A stretch of DNA of 64,000 nt from the NCBI GenBank assembly GCA_023212725.1, contig JALBYF010000014.1:1-64000 (forward strand). Direction: 5' to 3'. Numbering within the stretch: the first letter of the stretch is position 1; every line of letters begins with the position of its first letter. The notes under the pieces are model-generated. The model made no database searches. It was not told the origin of the DNA and saw only the letters and a program-made list of their open reading frames with translations. This DNA comes from Tranzscheliella williamsii (Eukaryota; Basidiomycota; Ustilaginomycetes; Ustilaginales; Ustilaginaceae). This document shows, one piece after another, positions 11,346-22,080 of this stretch. The position numbers and the translations under genes were made by a program.

Positions 11346-12284
11346 ATGCACCGCTCGCGCCTCTTAGCCTCGAAACCGGAACATTTCGCTTGGAAGGATA
11401 GAAAGGGACTGTATGCTGTCCAGCTTCTCATCTCGCTATCGGATCTTGGCCGCATCTTGGTCATCAGCTTCCCACAGAGAGATGCAGACCGATCCCACAT
11501 ATCCTCCTCGCGAATGCTTGTCGGTCGACCACTCACTCCTTCCACTATGGAGTTCGACTACTCCTCTGCCTCCTTTGTTAGTATACCAGCAGCAGTAGAC
11601 GGCTGGGACTCGCTTGCTCCCCCGCTCATCGCCTATGAAGTCGACGGCAATGTGGACCAGGCCGGCCTCAGAGACACTCCGATCACAGGTGTGAGAGACG
11701 GCGGGCGTGATTGCCGCGATGCATTGGCGCTCGTAAGTCAGCTGCAAGAATGTCTAGATGTTGTTCTGGCTGGCGTAGATGGATCTTCAATGCGATGCTC
11801 CAGCCAGGCCATCCGATGCCAATCACGCAAGCTTACAAGCATGGTCGAGGCTGTTGCGTCTGCCGACGAAGCCAGTTTGTCGGCAACGAACGCAACCGGT
11901 CTCATCAAGATCGACCTTCCGCTCTGTATGCCGCAGATCCAGGTGCTAGTCGATGGCCTCGATCGAAGCACGTGCTCAACCGTCAGTTGGTTCGCAATGA
12001 AGCTGGAGGAACTTGTCGACGCAGCGTGGCTTTACATAGCTTACGAGTATCAGCACTGGCGCCCAGATGCCATCGAATCTGCTATCATTGATCGCATCGC
12101 AGATGAAGACCACGGTGGCTGCATCCGTTCTGGACCTTTAATTTCGCGCCTCACTGACCTGTGTAACACCCCGTACATGCCTCGACTCTGTAGCTACATA
12201 CAGCAGCAGGGGATGTGTCCCAAACGCTGCACAGATTACTTGAACGAACGGCCACGGAAAAAGAGACGTATACCTTCTCGGTGA
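11346..12284 (+). CDS. Uncharacterised protein, basic C-terminus
   Basis: An uninterrupted frame of 312 codons from the ATG at 11346. A second in-frame ATG at 11547 has a better context (A at -3, G at +4) and would give 245 residues starting MEFDYSS; I consider this shorter form at least as likely. I do not recognise the family. The middle is mixed helical sequence with several cysteines (CMPQIQVLVDGL, YIAYEYQHW), and the last residues contain a basic patch (RPRKKRRIPSR) that could be a nuclear localisation signal. No signal peptide or clear membrane span is visible. The length and lack of stops make it more than a chance frame, but codon usage is less biased than in the neighbouring genes. 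Confidence 0.55.
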   Translation: MHRSRLLASKPEHFAWKDRKGLYAVQLLISLSDLGRILVISFPQRDADRSHISSSRMLVGRPLTPSTMEFDYSSASFVSIPAAVDGWDSLAPPLIAYEVDGNVDQAGLRDTPITGVRDGGRDCRDALALVSQLQECLDVVLAGVDGSSMRCSSQAIRCQSRKLTSMVEAVASADEASLSATNATGLIKIDLPLCMPQIQVLVDGLDRSTCSTVSWFAMKLEELVDAAWLYIAYEYQHWRPDAIESAIIDRIADEDHGGCIRSGPLISRLTDLCNTPYMPRLCSYIQQQGMCPKRCTDYLNERPRKKRRIPSR

Positions 12285-12612
12285 GGAGGTCCAAACTGCG
12301 TTACGAGGCAGCCGGTCAGCTCGAGTCTCTAATCGCTTATATGCTACGTGGCGGTGAAGCTCGGCGTGCTACTCCACCCACCATTTCCAGCCACACAAAA
12401 ATGGCCCCCACTCTAACGTGGCAATCGGGCCGTACTTCACCTTTCCTGTGCACCATCATCAGCGCCTTTTCCCCTCCTACCTTGTTGGCCTGTCCCCCTC
12501 CACTACCAACTGTCAAACGCATCGTGCTATATTCTCGTGCCCGTTTGAACCGGATTCTGCAGCTGCAACCCTGCATCAGTGTAACTAGGCCTGTGAACTG
12601 AGCCACCCGAGA
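12285..12612 (+). promoter_or_regulatory. Promoter/leader of the YjbQ-fold gene
   Basis: 328 bp. Pyrimidine-rich plus strand from about 12425 with the AT element GTGCTATATTC at about 12522, consistent with a basal promoter. No gene seen. Confidence 0.35.
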
Positions 12613-13449
12613 ATGACGTCACCGCAAACGTATCCGCCCGCACCGCCAGAGCAGAGTCCTAGGCGCGACGCAGCTACTTCTTCCGCTTCATCTCCTCCAT
12701 CTTCCGACACACTTTACCTCCGCTCGCCGCACGCGCCCATCGACAAACGAGAAGCTCGACAGAAGCTCAAAGCGCAGCACCGTGCCGGCCAGTACTCTGA
12801 CCCCACCAACATCACGCTTGTGATCCTAGCGCTGGCGCTCCTCTACTGGCTACTTCCTGTGCCCGGTGTATACGAATATCTGTACGGACGACATCATCGC
12901 CGTTCCGCTCTTGTCTCCCGAACCGCACACGCTCCCCTCGCCATAGTTCAGAAGCCCGCCATGCCGTGGCAGAAGCAGTTCACCCTGTCGTCCCGAAGCA
13001 AGGGCTGCCACCTCGTCACCAACGAGGTCATGCCGCACATCGAGGAGGGGCTCAAGGGCGTCAAGATCGGCCTCCTCACCCTGTTCATTCAGCACACCTC
13101 GGCAGCCTTGAGCCTGAACGAGAACTTTGACCGCGACGTGAGGGCCGACATGGACATGGTAAGTGGATTTACCTGTGCTCGGATTGGTCGCGGCTGCGGA
13201 TCTGCTAACTGACCTTGTGTTGTCGTGCAGGCGCTGGACAAGGTGGTGCCCGAGTCGCTGCCGTGGAAGCACACAGACGAGGGCCCGGACGACTCGGTCT
13301 CGCACACCAAGGCGAGCCTGATCGGCCCCTCGATCACCATCCCGATCACCGACGGCCGCCTCAACACGGGCACCTGGCAGGGCATCTACCTCTGCGAGTT
13401 CCGCCGCCTCGCCCACAAGCGCAAAATCGTCGCCACCGTCCTCCCCTAA
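12613..13449 (+). CDS. YjbQ/UPF0047-family protein with N-terminal membrane anchor
   Basis: 254 residues, join(12613..13158, 13231..13449). The 72-bp intron (GTAAGT ... GTCGTGCAG) lies between codons. Residues about 117-254 form a complete YjbQ domain: [15 protein letters not shown], the [16 protein letters not shown] motif, [15 protein letters not shown] and [17 protein letters not shown]. Bacterial members are reported to have thiamine-phosphate synthase side activity; the true role in eukaryotes is unknown. Here the domain follows about 65 polar, Ser/Pro-rich residues and a hydrophobic segment (about 66-92, [17 protein letters not shown]) that looks like a membrane anchor. Bacterial YjbQ proteins are about 130-140 residues without this part. 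Internal Met117 could give a soluble form. It converges with the Bem3-like gene across 183 bp. Confidence 0.88.
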
Positions 13450-13632
13450 CCTGCCCGCTTTAGCACCCCCGCGCCAACCAGATCGCCGCAGACGGTAGAA
13501 CAGACAATGGACAAAAACATATGGTATCTTGCAGCGTGCGGTGTACATGCATGTGGGCGCGCTAAGGTAGGCGGGTGGACGACGTGAGCGCCGCGCGGCA
13601 TGACGTGGCAGGGTATACGGCCTGCGGGCCGG

Positions 13633-16600
13633 CTAGCCGGTAATGGAGGATGGGTGCGCAGCGAGATGCGGTGCGGCGGCGGCGGGCGGGCTGGCCGCGG
13701 GGTCGGGGTAGGGCTGGCGGGGGCCGGCGGCCCAGGCGTCGGGCGAGACGTCGGCGGGGATGCCGTCCAGGTCCTCGTCAATCTCGCGGTGGGTGAGGCT
13801 GCGGCCCTCGAGGCCGAGCAGCTTGTCCGCCTGGCTGGCGCGGTACTGGACGCTGTTCCGCTTGTTGTGCCGCGGCGCAGGGTCGTCATCGCCGTCCTCG
13901 ACCACGCCGGCCGCGTCCGCCTCGCTATCGTCCGGCCGCGCAACAGGCTCCGCGAACCGCTTCGGAGCCGGCTCGCCGTTGGCATCGGTCTCAAAGACAC
14001 TGTCGAATTCGGTGAGGAAGATGGCAAAGATGCCGGCCCCGATGGCCAGCGTGGGGCTGAAGACGATGCCCACGTTCCGCATCGTCATCTTGTTGACGTC
14101 GGAATGCTCGATGATCTTGATCAGATGGCTGCACAGCGTCCGGAGCAGCGAGTAGTTGGCCAGTGGCAGCTGCGAAACCAAGTGGCCCAGTTCGTTGACG
14201 CGCTCCGCTCGGTCTTGCAAGTCGTTGACCCGCATAAAGTCCATGTGGAGCTCTCGAGTCAACACGCTAGTCGGCAGCTCTCGCAGGAAGGTCTTGAGCA
14301 AGCCGGCTATGGCGTGCGGGTCATAGTATTGGTTTTCCGCCAGCAGATCGACGTCGCCCTCCATGTTAAACCGGTCTTTGAGCGTCTTGATGACGGCAGA
14401 AGACCCCGAGAGGCGGTAGATGCCTTCCTCCATAAACGCGTTCCGTTTCTCCAGGTATTCGATGCATCGATAGACTACCGACGGCAAGGCGAGGCCCTCG
14501 TGAATGCTCGATATCGCTATGGATTCACTGAGAGGGACGCCAAACACAGGTCGTGGTTCCCGGTTGTTTTTGTCGTGATGGCCGAATCCCCGGAAACCTT
14601 GCCAGAAACGCTTCTTGTCGTCTTTCTTGTGTTCTGCCGACGGATCATCCTTAGCACCGAATTTGTAGCCTGCCGGTATCGGCGCACCGTTGATGGGTCC
14701 ACTAATAGCGTTTCTGCTCTTGCCCAAGCTCTCTTGGCGCGACGCCGGGGAGCCTGGCGTATCGAGCGCTTCTCCGCCGCGCGCACTGACGGGCGAACGC
14801 GGCTCGTTGAAGCTTCGATGAGAAGCAGATGCCGGAAGCGACGCCAGCGTCGATAGGTTCGGCACTTTGCCCGTCGACGCCGAGTCGACACTGTTCAGAC
14901 GGTTGGCAGGTCCTCTGGATTGGTCCAGACTGGAGGTTCCCGCCCTGGCATTACTTGCCTCCGGATCACGCTCGGGTCGAGTCGCGGGGGCGTCGGAAGA
15001 GGGACTGAAAGCCGCGTCGTGGCCCTTCCCGTTCCCCGTCGGGCGTTCCCGACTTGCACTGCTGAGCGCATTGGCAGAAGGGAGATTGTTTGTGGCCTGC
15101 GTAGGCGACATAGGCGCCTCGTCCGTCGAAGGTCCGTCAAGTTCAGCAATCGCACGTACCAGTACATCGACCCAGTCATCCCTCTCATCATCACTTTCCG
15201 CGCACAGGACGTGTCTGGCGATGTGGGGAGGTTCATCGTTGCTTCCTTCCCTCTTTTCCAGCACTAGGAACGCATGTCGATAGGCATTCTCGTCTTGCTC
15301 ACTGGTGGTAGAGCTCTTTTGCTGCCTTCCGATTTGAGCTTCTCGTATGTTGATGGCTCCGATCTGGACACCACCTCTTGTTTCGTAGTAGTTCAGAACA
15401 GAGTTTCGTAAAACATAGAATCTCGTCACCCATCGGCCAAGATTTTGGCCCTTCTTTGTAAGGAAACCTTCCTTGCTGCTTGCTGTTGGATCCCGGACTC
15501 GGTTTGGCACAACATCCGTGCAAAGGAACGTGCAAACATCGTCCTTGTCAGGTAGTTCGAGGACCATGAGACTCTGCAAATAGATCTCTAGTAGCGCCTT
15601 TCGCTGATCGACCTTGGCAGGTGCGTGGTCTTTGAAGAGGGCTTTGTCCGGTAGCGGTGCCAGCCGCTGCGCGGCTTTCTTTCCTACTTTACTCCTCAGT
15701 TTGGCATCGAGCCCAACAATATCGTTATAACTCTTCTCGACGGTCCAAGAAGTGGGAGGCGCGGGATCGCCCGACGCCATGCTGTTGAGACCCCAGGATG
15801 CAGGCGGATGGAGGATATCTACGGTAATGAAGAAAGAAATGGATTCGCGTCCTCTGTCAGGCGAGCGGTAGTTTGTCCCTTGAATCTTGACACTGGCTAC
15901 ACGTAGTAGCGACGAGTCCAGCCGTGGAGCCAGAACCCGCTTCTTTGAGCCGTCCTTGGATCGCCTCGATCCCAGGCTTCTTGTGCTTTTGTCCTCAGAG
16001 ACGATTTTCGAGACCAGTGATCTGGTGCTGGCGGACGAGGGGATCATATTAGGAATGATTTCTGCACGTCGCCGATTCGGGCCCGAAGCCAGAAGCGAAC
16101 GCTCCTGCTCGCCATGTCTGTCAAAGGATTGCCGGAGAGGCGAAGCAGGAAGGCTGACTGGCTGCGCCGGCTGCACAGGAGTCCTGGTTCGATCGACGCT
16201 TTGATATGGTGAGGCAACTTGTCTGGACTGGGAGCTGTCATCGGTCTCGGAGTCCGAGCTGCGTTCGATCGCTTCAAAGTCACCGCCTTGATTGCTAACC
16301 AGAGGGTCAGACAGTGCGCCTTGAGCACGTTCGGTTTGTGCCAGGGCGAGGGAATGCGCTTGGGCGGCAGCTCTTTGCTGTATGATGGAGGATTGCTGAT
16401 CCGAATCCTGAGGACGGGGGCCTGTTCCGACATCGACTGGAACGCCTCCCCTTGATGGTCCCTGGTCAACGCTAGCAAGAGGGCTCTCATAGGTGGGCTG
16501 CGAGCCGTTGGGGGGAGACCGCGCGTTGAAGCCATCCCCGGCTGCCGCCTGTGAGCGATGGGATTGGTTCTCGCCATTTGTCGTCGTATCGGAACCACCA

Positions 16601-17187
16601 AGTCGACTTCCCTGGGATGGGAGCGATCTTGCAGGCTGAGCTGACTGATGGTCGGATTCTCCTCGAGAAGTTTGACGGATATGTCTAGGGGAACTCAAGG
16701 GGCTGCTAGACCTTTCCGTGTCGACAGCGTTGGGAAGTCGGCGACGCCCTCCTGCTGGGCTTCCTGGAACAGCGCTGGCTGCTGAATGAAGAGGCGAGGC
16801 CTTGCCGGCTCCTGGAGAAGATCCATGAAGGCGCTCTAATTCAGCGTTCTTGGCCTTGAGGCTTTCATTCTCTTTGCGGATTCTGCCCATGAGATTCCAT
16901 ATCCGAACATTTTCCGACGAGAGCTTGGCGTTGTCAAGACAGAATTGGTTGCGTTCTGCCAGCACCTCATCGAGGGCAACGACGTGGTCGCCACTATTGC
17001 GTGCAAGTACATCTGCCAAGGCGAGCGGAGCTGCTGAAAGTTGGCCGCTAGGACGGGTACCGATGGCGGGAGTAAAGCGGCTAGACGAGCCATGAGAGGT
17101 GGTTGATGCGGCGTCGGTGGTGCTAGTACTTCCCAGATCGACACTATCCATGCCGAAGCGTGGTGGCCTTGACGGAACGCTAGCCAT
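13633..17187 (-). CDS. BEM3: Bem3-like Rho GTPase-activating protein (PX-PH-RhoGAP)
   Basis: 1184 residues in one exon, ATG at 17187. Domain order: short N-terminal coiled coil (about 75-118), long disordered Ser/Gln region, PX domain (about 430-560, with a WTVEKSYNDIVGLDAKLR core), PH domain (about 573-690, KEGFLTKKGQNLGRWVTRFY), disordered linker, and RhoGAP domain (about 878-1065). The catalytic arginine finger is visible in GIYRLSGSS at Arg925, and the later block KMTMRNVGIVFSPTL is the conserved Asn-containing helix. Family knowledge: Bem3 stimulates GTP hydrolysis by Cdc42/Rho at polarised membrane sites, with PX and PH binding phosphoinositides. The last 40 codons are a C-run Pro/Ala-rich tail. 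The Rho target cannot be fixed from sequence, but PX-PH-GAP order is specific for Bem3. Confidence 0.93.
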   Translation of the reverse strand: MASVPSRPPRFGMDSVDLGSTSTTDAASTTSHGSSSRFTPAIGTRPSGQLSAAPLALADVLARNSGDHVVALDEVLAERNQFCLDNAKLSSENVRIWNLMGRIRKENESLKAKNAELERLHGSSPGAGKASPLHSAASAVPGSPAGGRRRLPNAVDTERSSSPLSSPRHIRQTSRGESDHQSAQPARSLPSQGSRLGGSDTTTNGENQSHRSQAAAGDGFNARSPPNGSQPTYESPLASVDQGPSRGGVPVDVGTGPRPQDSDQQSSIIQQRAAAQAHSLALAQTERAQGALSDPLVSNQGGDFEAIERSSDSETDDSSQSRQVASPYQSVDRTRTPVQPAQPVSLPASPLRQSFDRHGEQERSLLASGPNRRRAEIIPNMIPSSASTRSLVSKIVSEDKSTRSLGSRRSKDGSKKRVLAPRLDSSLLRVASVKIQGTNYRSPDRGRESISFFITVDILHPPASWGLNSMASGDPAPPTSWTVEKSYNDIVGLDAKLRSKVGKKAAQRLAPLPDKALFKDHAPAKVDQRKALLEIYLQSLMVLELPDKDDVCTFLCTDVVPNRVRDPTASSKEGFLTKKGQNLGRWVTRFYVLRNSVLNYYETRGGVQIGAINIREAQIGRQQKSSTTSEQDENAYRHAFLVLEKREGSNDEPPHIARHVLCAESDDERDDWVDVLVRAIAELDGPSTDEAPMSPTQATNNLPSANALSSASRERPTGNGKGHDAAFSPSSDAPATRPERDPEASNARAGTSSLDQSRGPANRLNSVDSASTGKVPNLSTLASLPASASHRSFNEPRSPVSARGGEALDTPGSPASRQESLGKSRNAISGPINGAPIPAGYKFGAKDDPSAEHKKDDKKRFWQGFRGFGHHDKNNREPRPVFGVPLSESIAISSIHEGLALPSVVYRCIEYLEKRNAFMEEGIYRLSGSSAVIKTLKDRFNMEGDVDLLAENQYYDPHAIAGLLKTFLRELPTSVLTRELHMDFMRVNDLQDRAERVNELGHLVSQLPLANYSLLRTLCSHLIKIIEHSDVNKMTMRNVGIVFSPTLAIGAGIFAIFLTEFDSVFETDANGEPAPKRFAEPVARPDDSEADAAGVVEDGDDDPAPRHNKRNSVQYRASQADKLLGLEGRSLTHREIDEDLDGIPADVSPDAWAAGPRQPYPDPAASPPAAAAPHLAAHPSSITG

Positions 17188-18893
17188 ATCGTCGTGAGAT
17201 CAAAGTAAGACCTAGCGGCAAGCAAACGGCTAACCTTGGGAGAGTTGTTACACTGACAAATCTGCTTTTTCCAGTCAACACTGCCAGGAGCGGCCAATGC
17301 CGACGGTCCGGAAAGAGATTTGTGCGGTGTGGCAGGCTGTGATGAATGGCAAGAAGAGCAAAGAGATCACAAAGCTGAAGCGACAGTAGGGATCGTCCGG
17401 AGAGGAGGCAAGGCAGCGCGAAGTAGGGCCTTGACGCTTAGTCACCTTTCTAACGGACGGGTGAGGCAAGGCAGGACGCAATGACAAGGTAGAAGGTGGG
17501 ATGAGGAGGCGGAAGAAGAACAGGGAGGGCGATGATGAGGACTAGGATGAACGTGTACGCCCGGACGGAGGATCAAGAGCAGAGAAGTTGATGTGACGTG
17601 AGGCCCACCGGATTGAGCCAAGGCATAGCAGAGCAGAGCGCAGCAAAGCGAATTGAAAATGATCACTGCAAGTGGGCGTGCGAACGAATGAATTCTAGAC
17701 CGCTGATTAGAATGGATCATCCTGGCAGCTTGTCATGTCATTTCGAGATTACTATTCTTGCACTACTCAAATTCATGTCTTTGGCCAAACTGAAAGATCA
17801 GCACTTTAAGCCTCCGCTCACAGCGAGCTTTACGTCGCTAGCTCGGTATTTCTCTTTTGTAAGTCCACAATACTGCAGCGGTTGAGGTGGGATCTGGCGG
17901 TGTTCGTAGGCGAATTCCGAGACATACACATACAGGCGGGCAAATACCTGGGCTAGTCACAGTCCACGACTTCAATCCTCGCGCTCTCCGCGTTTGTGCA
18001 GGCGCCCAGCTGGTATTGGACCCCATCGAGCCTAGCAAGGTTTCCGCAGCGCCACCCCATAACTTATTTATCTGATGCTCCTACAGAGCATAGTGTCGCT
18101 CCAGGTCCAGCCAATGGCAGTAGAGTTTGCAGACAGGATTCATGGAGCTCTTTGCCATGTTCTGGCAATCGCCCTCGGCAAGCATTGACCAGAGGGAAAA
18201 CTGTTGACGAGCGTGTGAACAGTATATTGGTAATCTGCAAGGGGTTGCTTGTGTTCGGTCGAATACGAGCTGATTCGCATACCAGTTATCTCGCAACCAG
18301 GCGCCGAATGGAAACTCAGACTACCAACTGCTAACTCACATACATAAGCCTGCTCGCCTTTTGAGATCGCGGAAGCAAGTGATGTTAAGACGTGGGCCTG
18401 CCCATCCCCAACCCCCATCCAAATCAAGTCAGAGCACGACGACGGAACTCGACCGACCTCCACCTGTCTCAGGTTAGTTAGGCGCGCGAACCAAAAGCAC
18501 GCTGGACCCTTGCTGTCAAGATTCATGTTCAGCTTGGCCAGCAGTGGATATGGATATCGCTGTAATAACGGAGGATTTGTGATTTTTCTGTGATAGGGGA
18601 AGCTCAGTTGACTTTGGCTGCCGTCTTGTGGCGGAGTGCACTCACCCGCCTCCGCTTCCACTCCGCTTCACTTCTCTCACCCCCATGAGTTCGCCTCAAT
18701 TGGCCGTTCGTTCGCAGACACCCGGCTGACATTCTCTGACATCCGGGCTAAACAAGGCTGGTAGGTTCGCCAGGAACTGATGGGTATGTGAAACGGGAAT
18801 TGGCCGCTTCGCAACAGCTGAGCAAGACGGTTCGGGAGCTCGAGTCGCCATACAGAGGTCGGGTGTGCTCATTGCTTGTTTTTGTGCGGCGCC
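17188..18893. other. Divergent intergenic region, 1.7 kb
   Basis: It separates the Bem3-like gene (minus) from the CS-like gene (plus) and should hold both promoters. Open frames here (for example 18140-18661 minus) start at GTG or lack any recognisable feature, so I call no gene. Sequence composition is mixed, without long repeats. Confidence 0.4.
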
Positions 18894-21731
18894 ATGTCGG
18901 AACGCTCCTCTGCACGCTCGGATGCCTCCGCGGCGCCAGCATCCAACTGCGACAACATTCTGTACGGCTGGACGTTCCATCAGTCGCATGACCAGGCCAC
19001 GGTGCTCTTTCTCGTCCCGCAGTCAGTCTCTGCGAAGAGCCTCGACATTCGGATCGAAACCAACTACATCAGTGCTGGTGTCCAAAGCTCTGCACCCGTC
19101 ATCAAGGCCAAGCTTTACGGCCGGGTCAACGCCGATACTTCGTCGTGGCGGGTGGCAGACCGTGACCATGACCGCTCCAGGCGACGAAGCCGTCCCATTT
19201 CGCGCTCATCGAAAGCGACGTCCAGCAATGACGCTGTAAGCTCCATCGCCCAAGCGCGTACCAACACTGCCAGGGCCGCTACCCATCTGCAGCCGTCTTC
19301 CGTATCGAGTGGAACGACCTCGCCAGACATCACGTCAAGCCGGCCCACCGCTAAGGCCACCGAATCGCCTCCTGCCTCCCACTCGAGCCTGTCCGCATCC
19401 GTCACATCGCTGCGTTCCGGGTCAAGTTACGAGGTAATCGCCCATCCTGCCGCTTTTCCATCCCAATTCGGCACAGCCCATCCTGTGACCGATTGGTCGA
19501 GCGGATCGAGCGATTTCGGTTCTTCCGACTCGGTCGAGGCGGTGCTTAGCCGGAGCGCCGTACTTTCCGAACCTGACAACACGCATACGCAAGCCCATCT
19601 TTTAGGCGGTGTAAACGGTGAGCGAGCGGATCTGCGCCGTTCGCGCTCGAGTGCAGACCTTGCCACAGAGGCGTCAACGTCAACTTGCAACAAAGAGGCT
19701 CCACTAAGAAGCTCGCAGCGAACTCGACGACCAGCGCAGAGAAGCCTGCCAGAAGTGCGTCTGGTGACACTCCATCTGGAAAAGGTGGACTCGGGGATCT
19801 GGCCACTGCTTGTTGTCGGGCCAGCTCCGCTGCAGGTCTCCATGCTACCTCAGCGCCTCCGTAGAGCGCTTGATGTGGATAGGGGCGCGGGCATCGATAT
19901 AACAGAAAGCTACATCGAAGAACGTATCCAAATGGCGCGAAATCAGAGGCGTGGTGTTCGCCAAAGAAGCGCTGCGCAGCACCAACTCAATCACGCTCTC
20001 GAAGAGGCGCTTGCCAATTATGGAGGGGTGGACCGCTTACCCGCCTCCCTTCGACAAGCTTTGTCCAGTAGCCGGGCTTTCAATCGACATGAGAGCAGCG
20101 ATAGCGACGAAGAGCCAGGCCCAGGAACCAGCACACTGAGTATCAACACCATCGGGAGTGATGAGAGCGCCACTGTACTTGGAACTCGCGTTGCTAGCCT
20201 GTCGGGCACGTCTGCTGCCCTCGCTCAGGACACAGCCGCGCCGTACGCGCCCGAGGATGAAGAGAGCGATGAAGAGGAGCTGGAAATCTGGAAGGAGCTC
20301 GAACTGGAAGCTAGATTCAATATGGATCCCACCACTCTCTCCTTGATCGGGCTGCAATATGCTGATCGACGCAGCTTTTTATTCACTTCAGGTGTGCTCC
20401 GGTCGCTCACACCGGCCTCCGCCTCTGGCATTCCGGATGCCTTTGAATACTTTGCACGCGCCTGGCGAGCAGCCGAGATCGGCCTAGCTACCGAGCGTTT
20501 GGTTCAAGACTATCTGCCCTTGTTGCCCACCCAAGCAGCTCATCGCCCTCAATCCATCGACATCAGCGTGATGGGAATCGGGCAGCTCAATGCTCTCGGT
20601 CTTTTACTGCTCGAGCGAGCACGACACCTGCCACCCACCGTTGAAATTATTGCTTCGGCGCTGCGTGAATGTCTGCAATCCTCCTCCTACATGTCTCAGA
20701 GGCAGAGATTCGTTGCTTCGCTCGGTGGGCCTAGGTCACTGGCGCGCTTATACCTCAGCTATGGCCGGCTTCATCTGCCTTCCTTGTCAGAATTTCGGTC
20801 GCCCCTCGCTTTCCCTTATGGTCAACTTACCAGTCCGTTTGTCAGCGGTGGCGATGCGATGATCCGGCGAGCTTCCAAGCTGCAACATCCACCCAGCTAC
20901 AACCACGAGACTTCAGCTTCTAGTAGAGCATCGAGCGCTACCTCATCTCGTGCTGGAGATGGCAGCGGGTCACGCAGCGGTGGGGCAGTGTCGCCATCAA
21001 AGACTACCCAGCCCCCGAGTTCACCGATTCACAACACGGTCAGTGGCGTCGCATCTCCTGATCACTCTGCGTCTAATGACATGCATGGCGCGCTCGAGTT
21101 CCCCGACTTTGTGGTGGCTGACGGCGCGACGGTAGTCAAGCAGCCTGGTCCGTTCTACTTTTTCCAAGAGGCCTGTGCCCTGGATGCCGATCTCAAACTG
21201 CACATCAGCGGCGAGGAGTGGAGGGAAGCGTTGGAAATCGCCGTACAAGACGAGGTGCATCGTCGCGAAGAGCTCGAAGGGCTTGCTCAGGCCGAAGAGA
21301 TGGGCAGCCTCGCTGGAGATGGCGAGAGTGGTTGCCTCGCCTTTGACAGCGACACCGATCTCCTCTCCGACAAGGCCAAGCATCGCGCCAAGCGCACTGG
21401 CCGAACGCCGGAATCGCAGACCAGCAGCTATTTTACGAGAGACCGCAGTGTCGCCGGCTTGTTTGGCATCAGCTGGTCGGCACATGCCTCCGTTGACGAC
21501 CAGCGCGGCTGCTCGTCATCGTCGCGCAAAAGGAGCAGCAAATCGGCCAAACGGCCGGATCGGACAAAGAGACGCAAAGAACGCCGCAACGCCAAGACGC
21601 CCGAGGCGGAAGCCGGCGTCATCAACTTTGTCAGCGGAGCAGCGCTGCTCGGCGTCGCGCTCGCCGGCGGCGTCGCTGCTCTGGGCTGGTGGCGCCGCAC
21701 CTCGGCCGCGTTCAACTCTGCCGCCGCCTAA
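18894..21731 (+). CDS. Tail-anchored protein with an interrupted CS-like domain
   Basis: 945 residues, one exon, ATG at 18894 (an upstream in-frame TTG extension was rejected). Residues about 18-85 look like the first strands of a CS/p23 fold: LYGWTFHQSHDQATVLFLVP, then KSLDIRIETNYISAG and VIKAKLYGRV. The remaining strands appear after about 200 disordered residues, near 288-310: RLVTLHLEKVDSGIWPLLV. CS domains usually bind Hsp90 or dynein-related partners. The middle contains acidic (EDEESDEEELEIWKELE) and helical segments. The C-terminus has a very basic run (RKRSSKSAKRPDRTKRRKER) followed by one hydrophobic span (about 909-932) and a short tail, the layout of a tail-anchored membrane protein. 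I assign no precise function. The CS call is from pattern and the disordered insertion is unusual. Confidence 0.75.
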   Translation: MSERSSARSDASAAPASNCDNILYGWTFHQSHDQATVLFLVPQSVSAKSLDIRIETNYISAGVQSSAPVIKAKLYGRVNADTSSWRVADRDHDRSRRRSRPISRSSKATSSNDAVSSIAQARTNTARAATHLQPSSVSSGTTSPDITSSRPTAKATESPPASHSSLSASVTSLRSGSSYEVIAHPAAFPSQFGTAHPVTDWSSGSSDFGSSDSVEAVLSRSAVLSEPDNTHTQAHLLGGVNGERADLRRSRSSADLATEASTSTCNKEAPLRSSQRTRRPAQRSLPEVRLVTLHLEKVDSGIWPLLVVGPAPLQVSMLPQRLRRALDVDRGAGIDITESYIEERIQMARNQRRGVRQRSAAQHQLNHALEEALANYGGVDRLPASLRQALSSSRAFNRHESSDSDEEPGPGTSTLSINTIGSDESATVLGTRVASLSGTSAALAQDTAAPYAPEDEESDEEELEIWKELELEARFNMDPTTLSLIGLQYADRRSFLFTSGVLRSLTPASASGIPDAFEYFARAWRAAEIGLATERLVQDYLPLLPTQAAHRPQSIDISVMGIGQLNALGLLLLERARHLPPTVEIIASALRECLQSSSYMSQRQRFVASLGGPRSLARLYLSYGRLHLPSLSEFRSPLAFPYGQLTSPFVSGGDAMIRRASKLQHPPSYNHETSASSRASSATSSRAGDGSGSRSGGAVSPSKTTQPPSSPIHNTVSGVASPDHSASNDMHGALEFPDFVVADGATVVKQPGPFYFFQEACALDADLKLHISGEEWREALEIAVQDEVHRREELEGLAQAEEMGSLAGDGESGCLAFDSDTDLLSDKAKHRAKRTGRTPESQTSSYFTRDRSVAGLFGISWSAHASVDDQRGCSSSSRKRSSKSAKRPDRTKRRKERRNAKTPEAEAGVINFVSGAALLGVALAGGVAALGWWRRTSAAFNSAAA

Positions 21732-22080
21732 CAAGCCGCATGTCCATACCTCCCTTTCTCCCATGGCAAGCCAAGATACCCACATCAACTTCTCCCTTCT
21801 ACGCCCTGCAGAAGGCGTACACCACCGTACCCGTCTGCCCTGTTGTGCTGTTCCATGTGCCAACTGGCACCGCATTTCCCTCGCCCTGCATCACGTAGCC
21901 TAGCGCCTGTTGTCCCCTAAGCTCCCGCCTCCGCTGTCTACCTGTTTACCAGTCTACCTGCTGCTACGGGCCGTGTTGTTTCGATGTTCTGCAATGCAAA
22001 AGTGACCCATTGTCCTGCACGAAACTGAAAAACTATGAGGCCGGTCGGTGGAGCGACCCAACCAGCTGCGGGCATCGGGG
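21732..22080. other. Convergent 3' intergenic region
   Basis: 349 bp between the stop codons of the CS-like gene and PRMT5. Pyrimidine-rich; presumably holds both polyadenylation regions. No gene seen. Confidence 0.4.

Noticed and set aside
13600..14856. 418-codon plus frame opposite BEM3
   Set aside because: Covers the RhoGAP domain on the other strand; no domain of its own.
18140..18661. 173-codon minus frame between BEM3 and the CS-like gene
   Set aside because: Begins at GTG, has no recognisable feature and no splice context.
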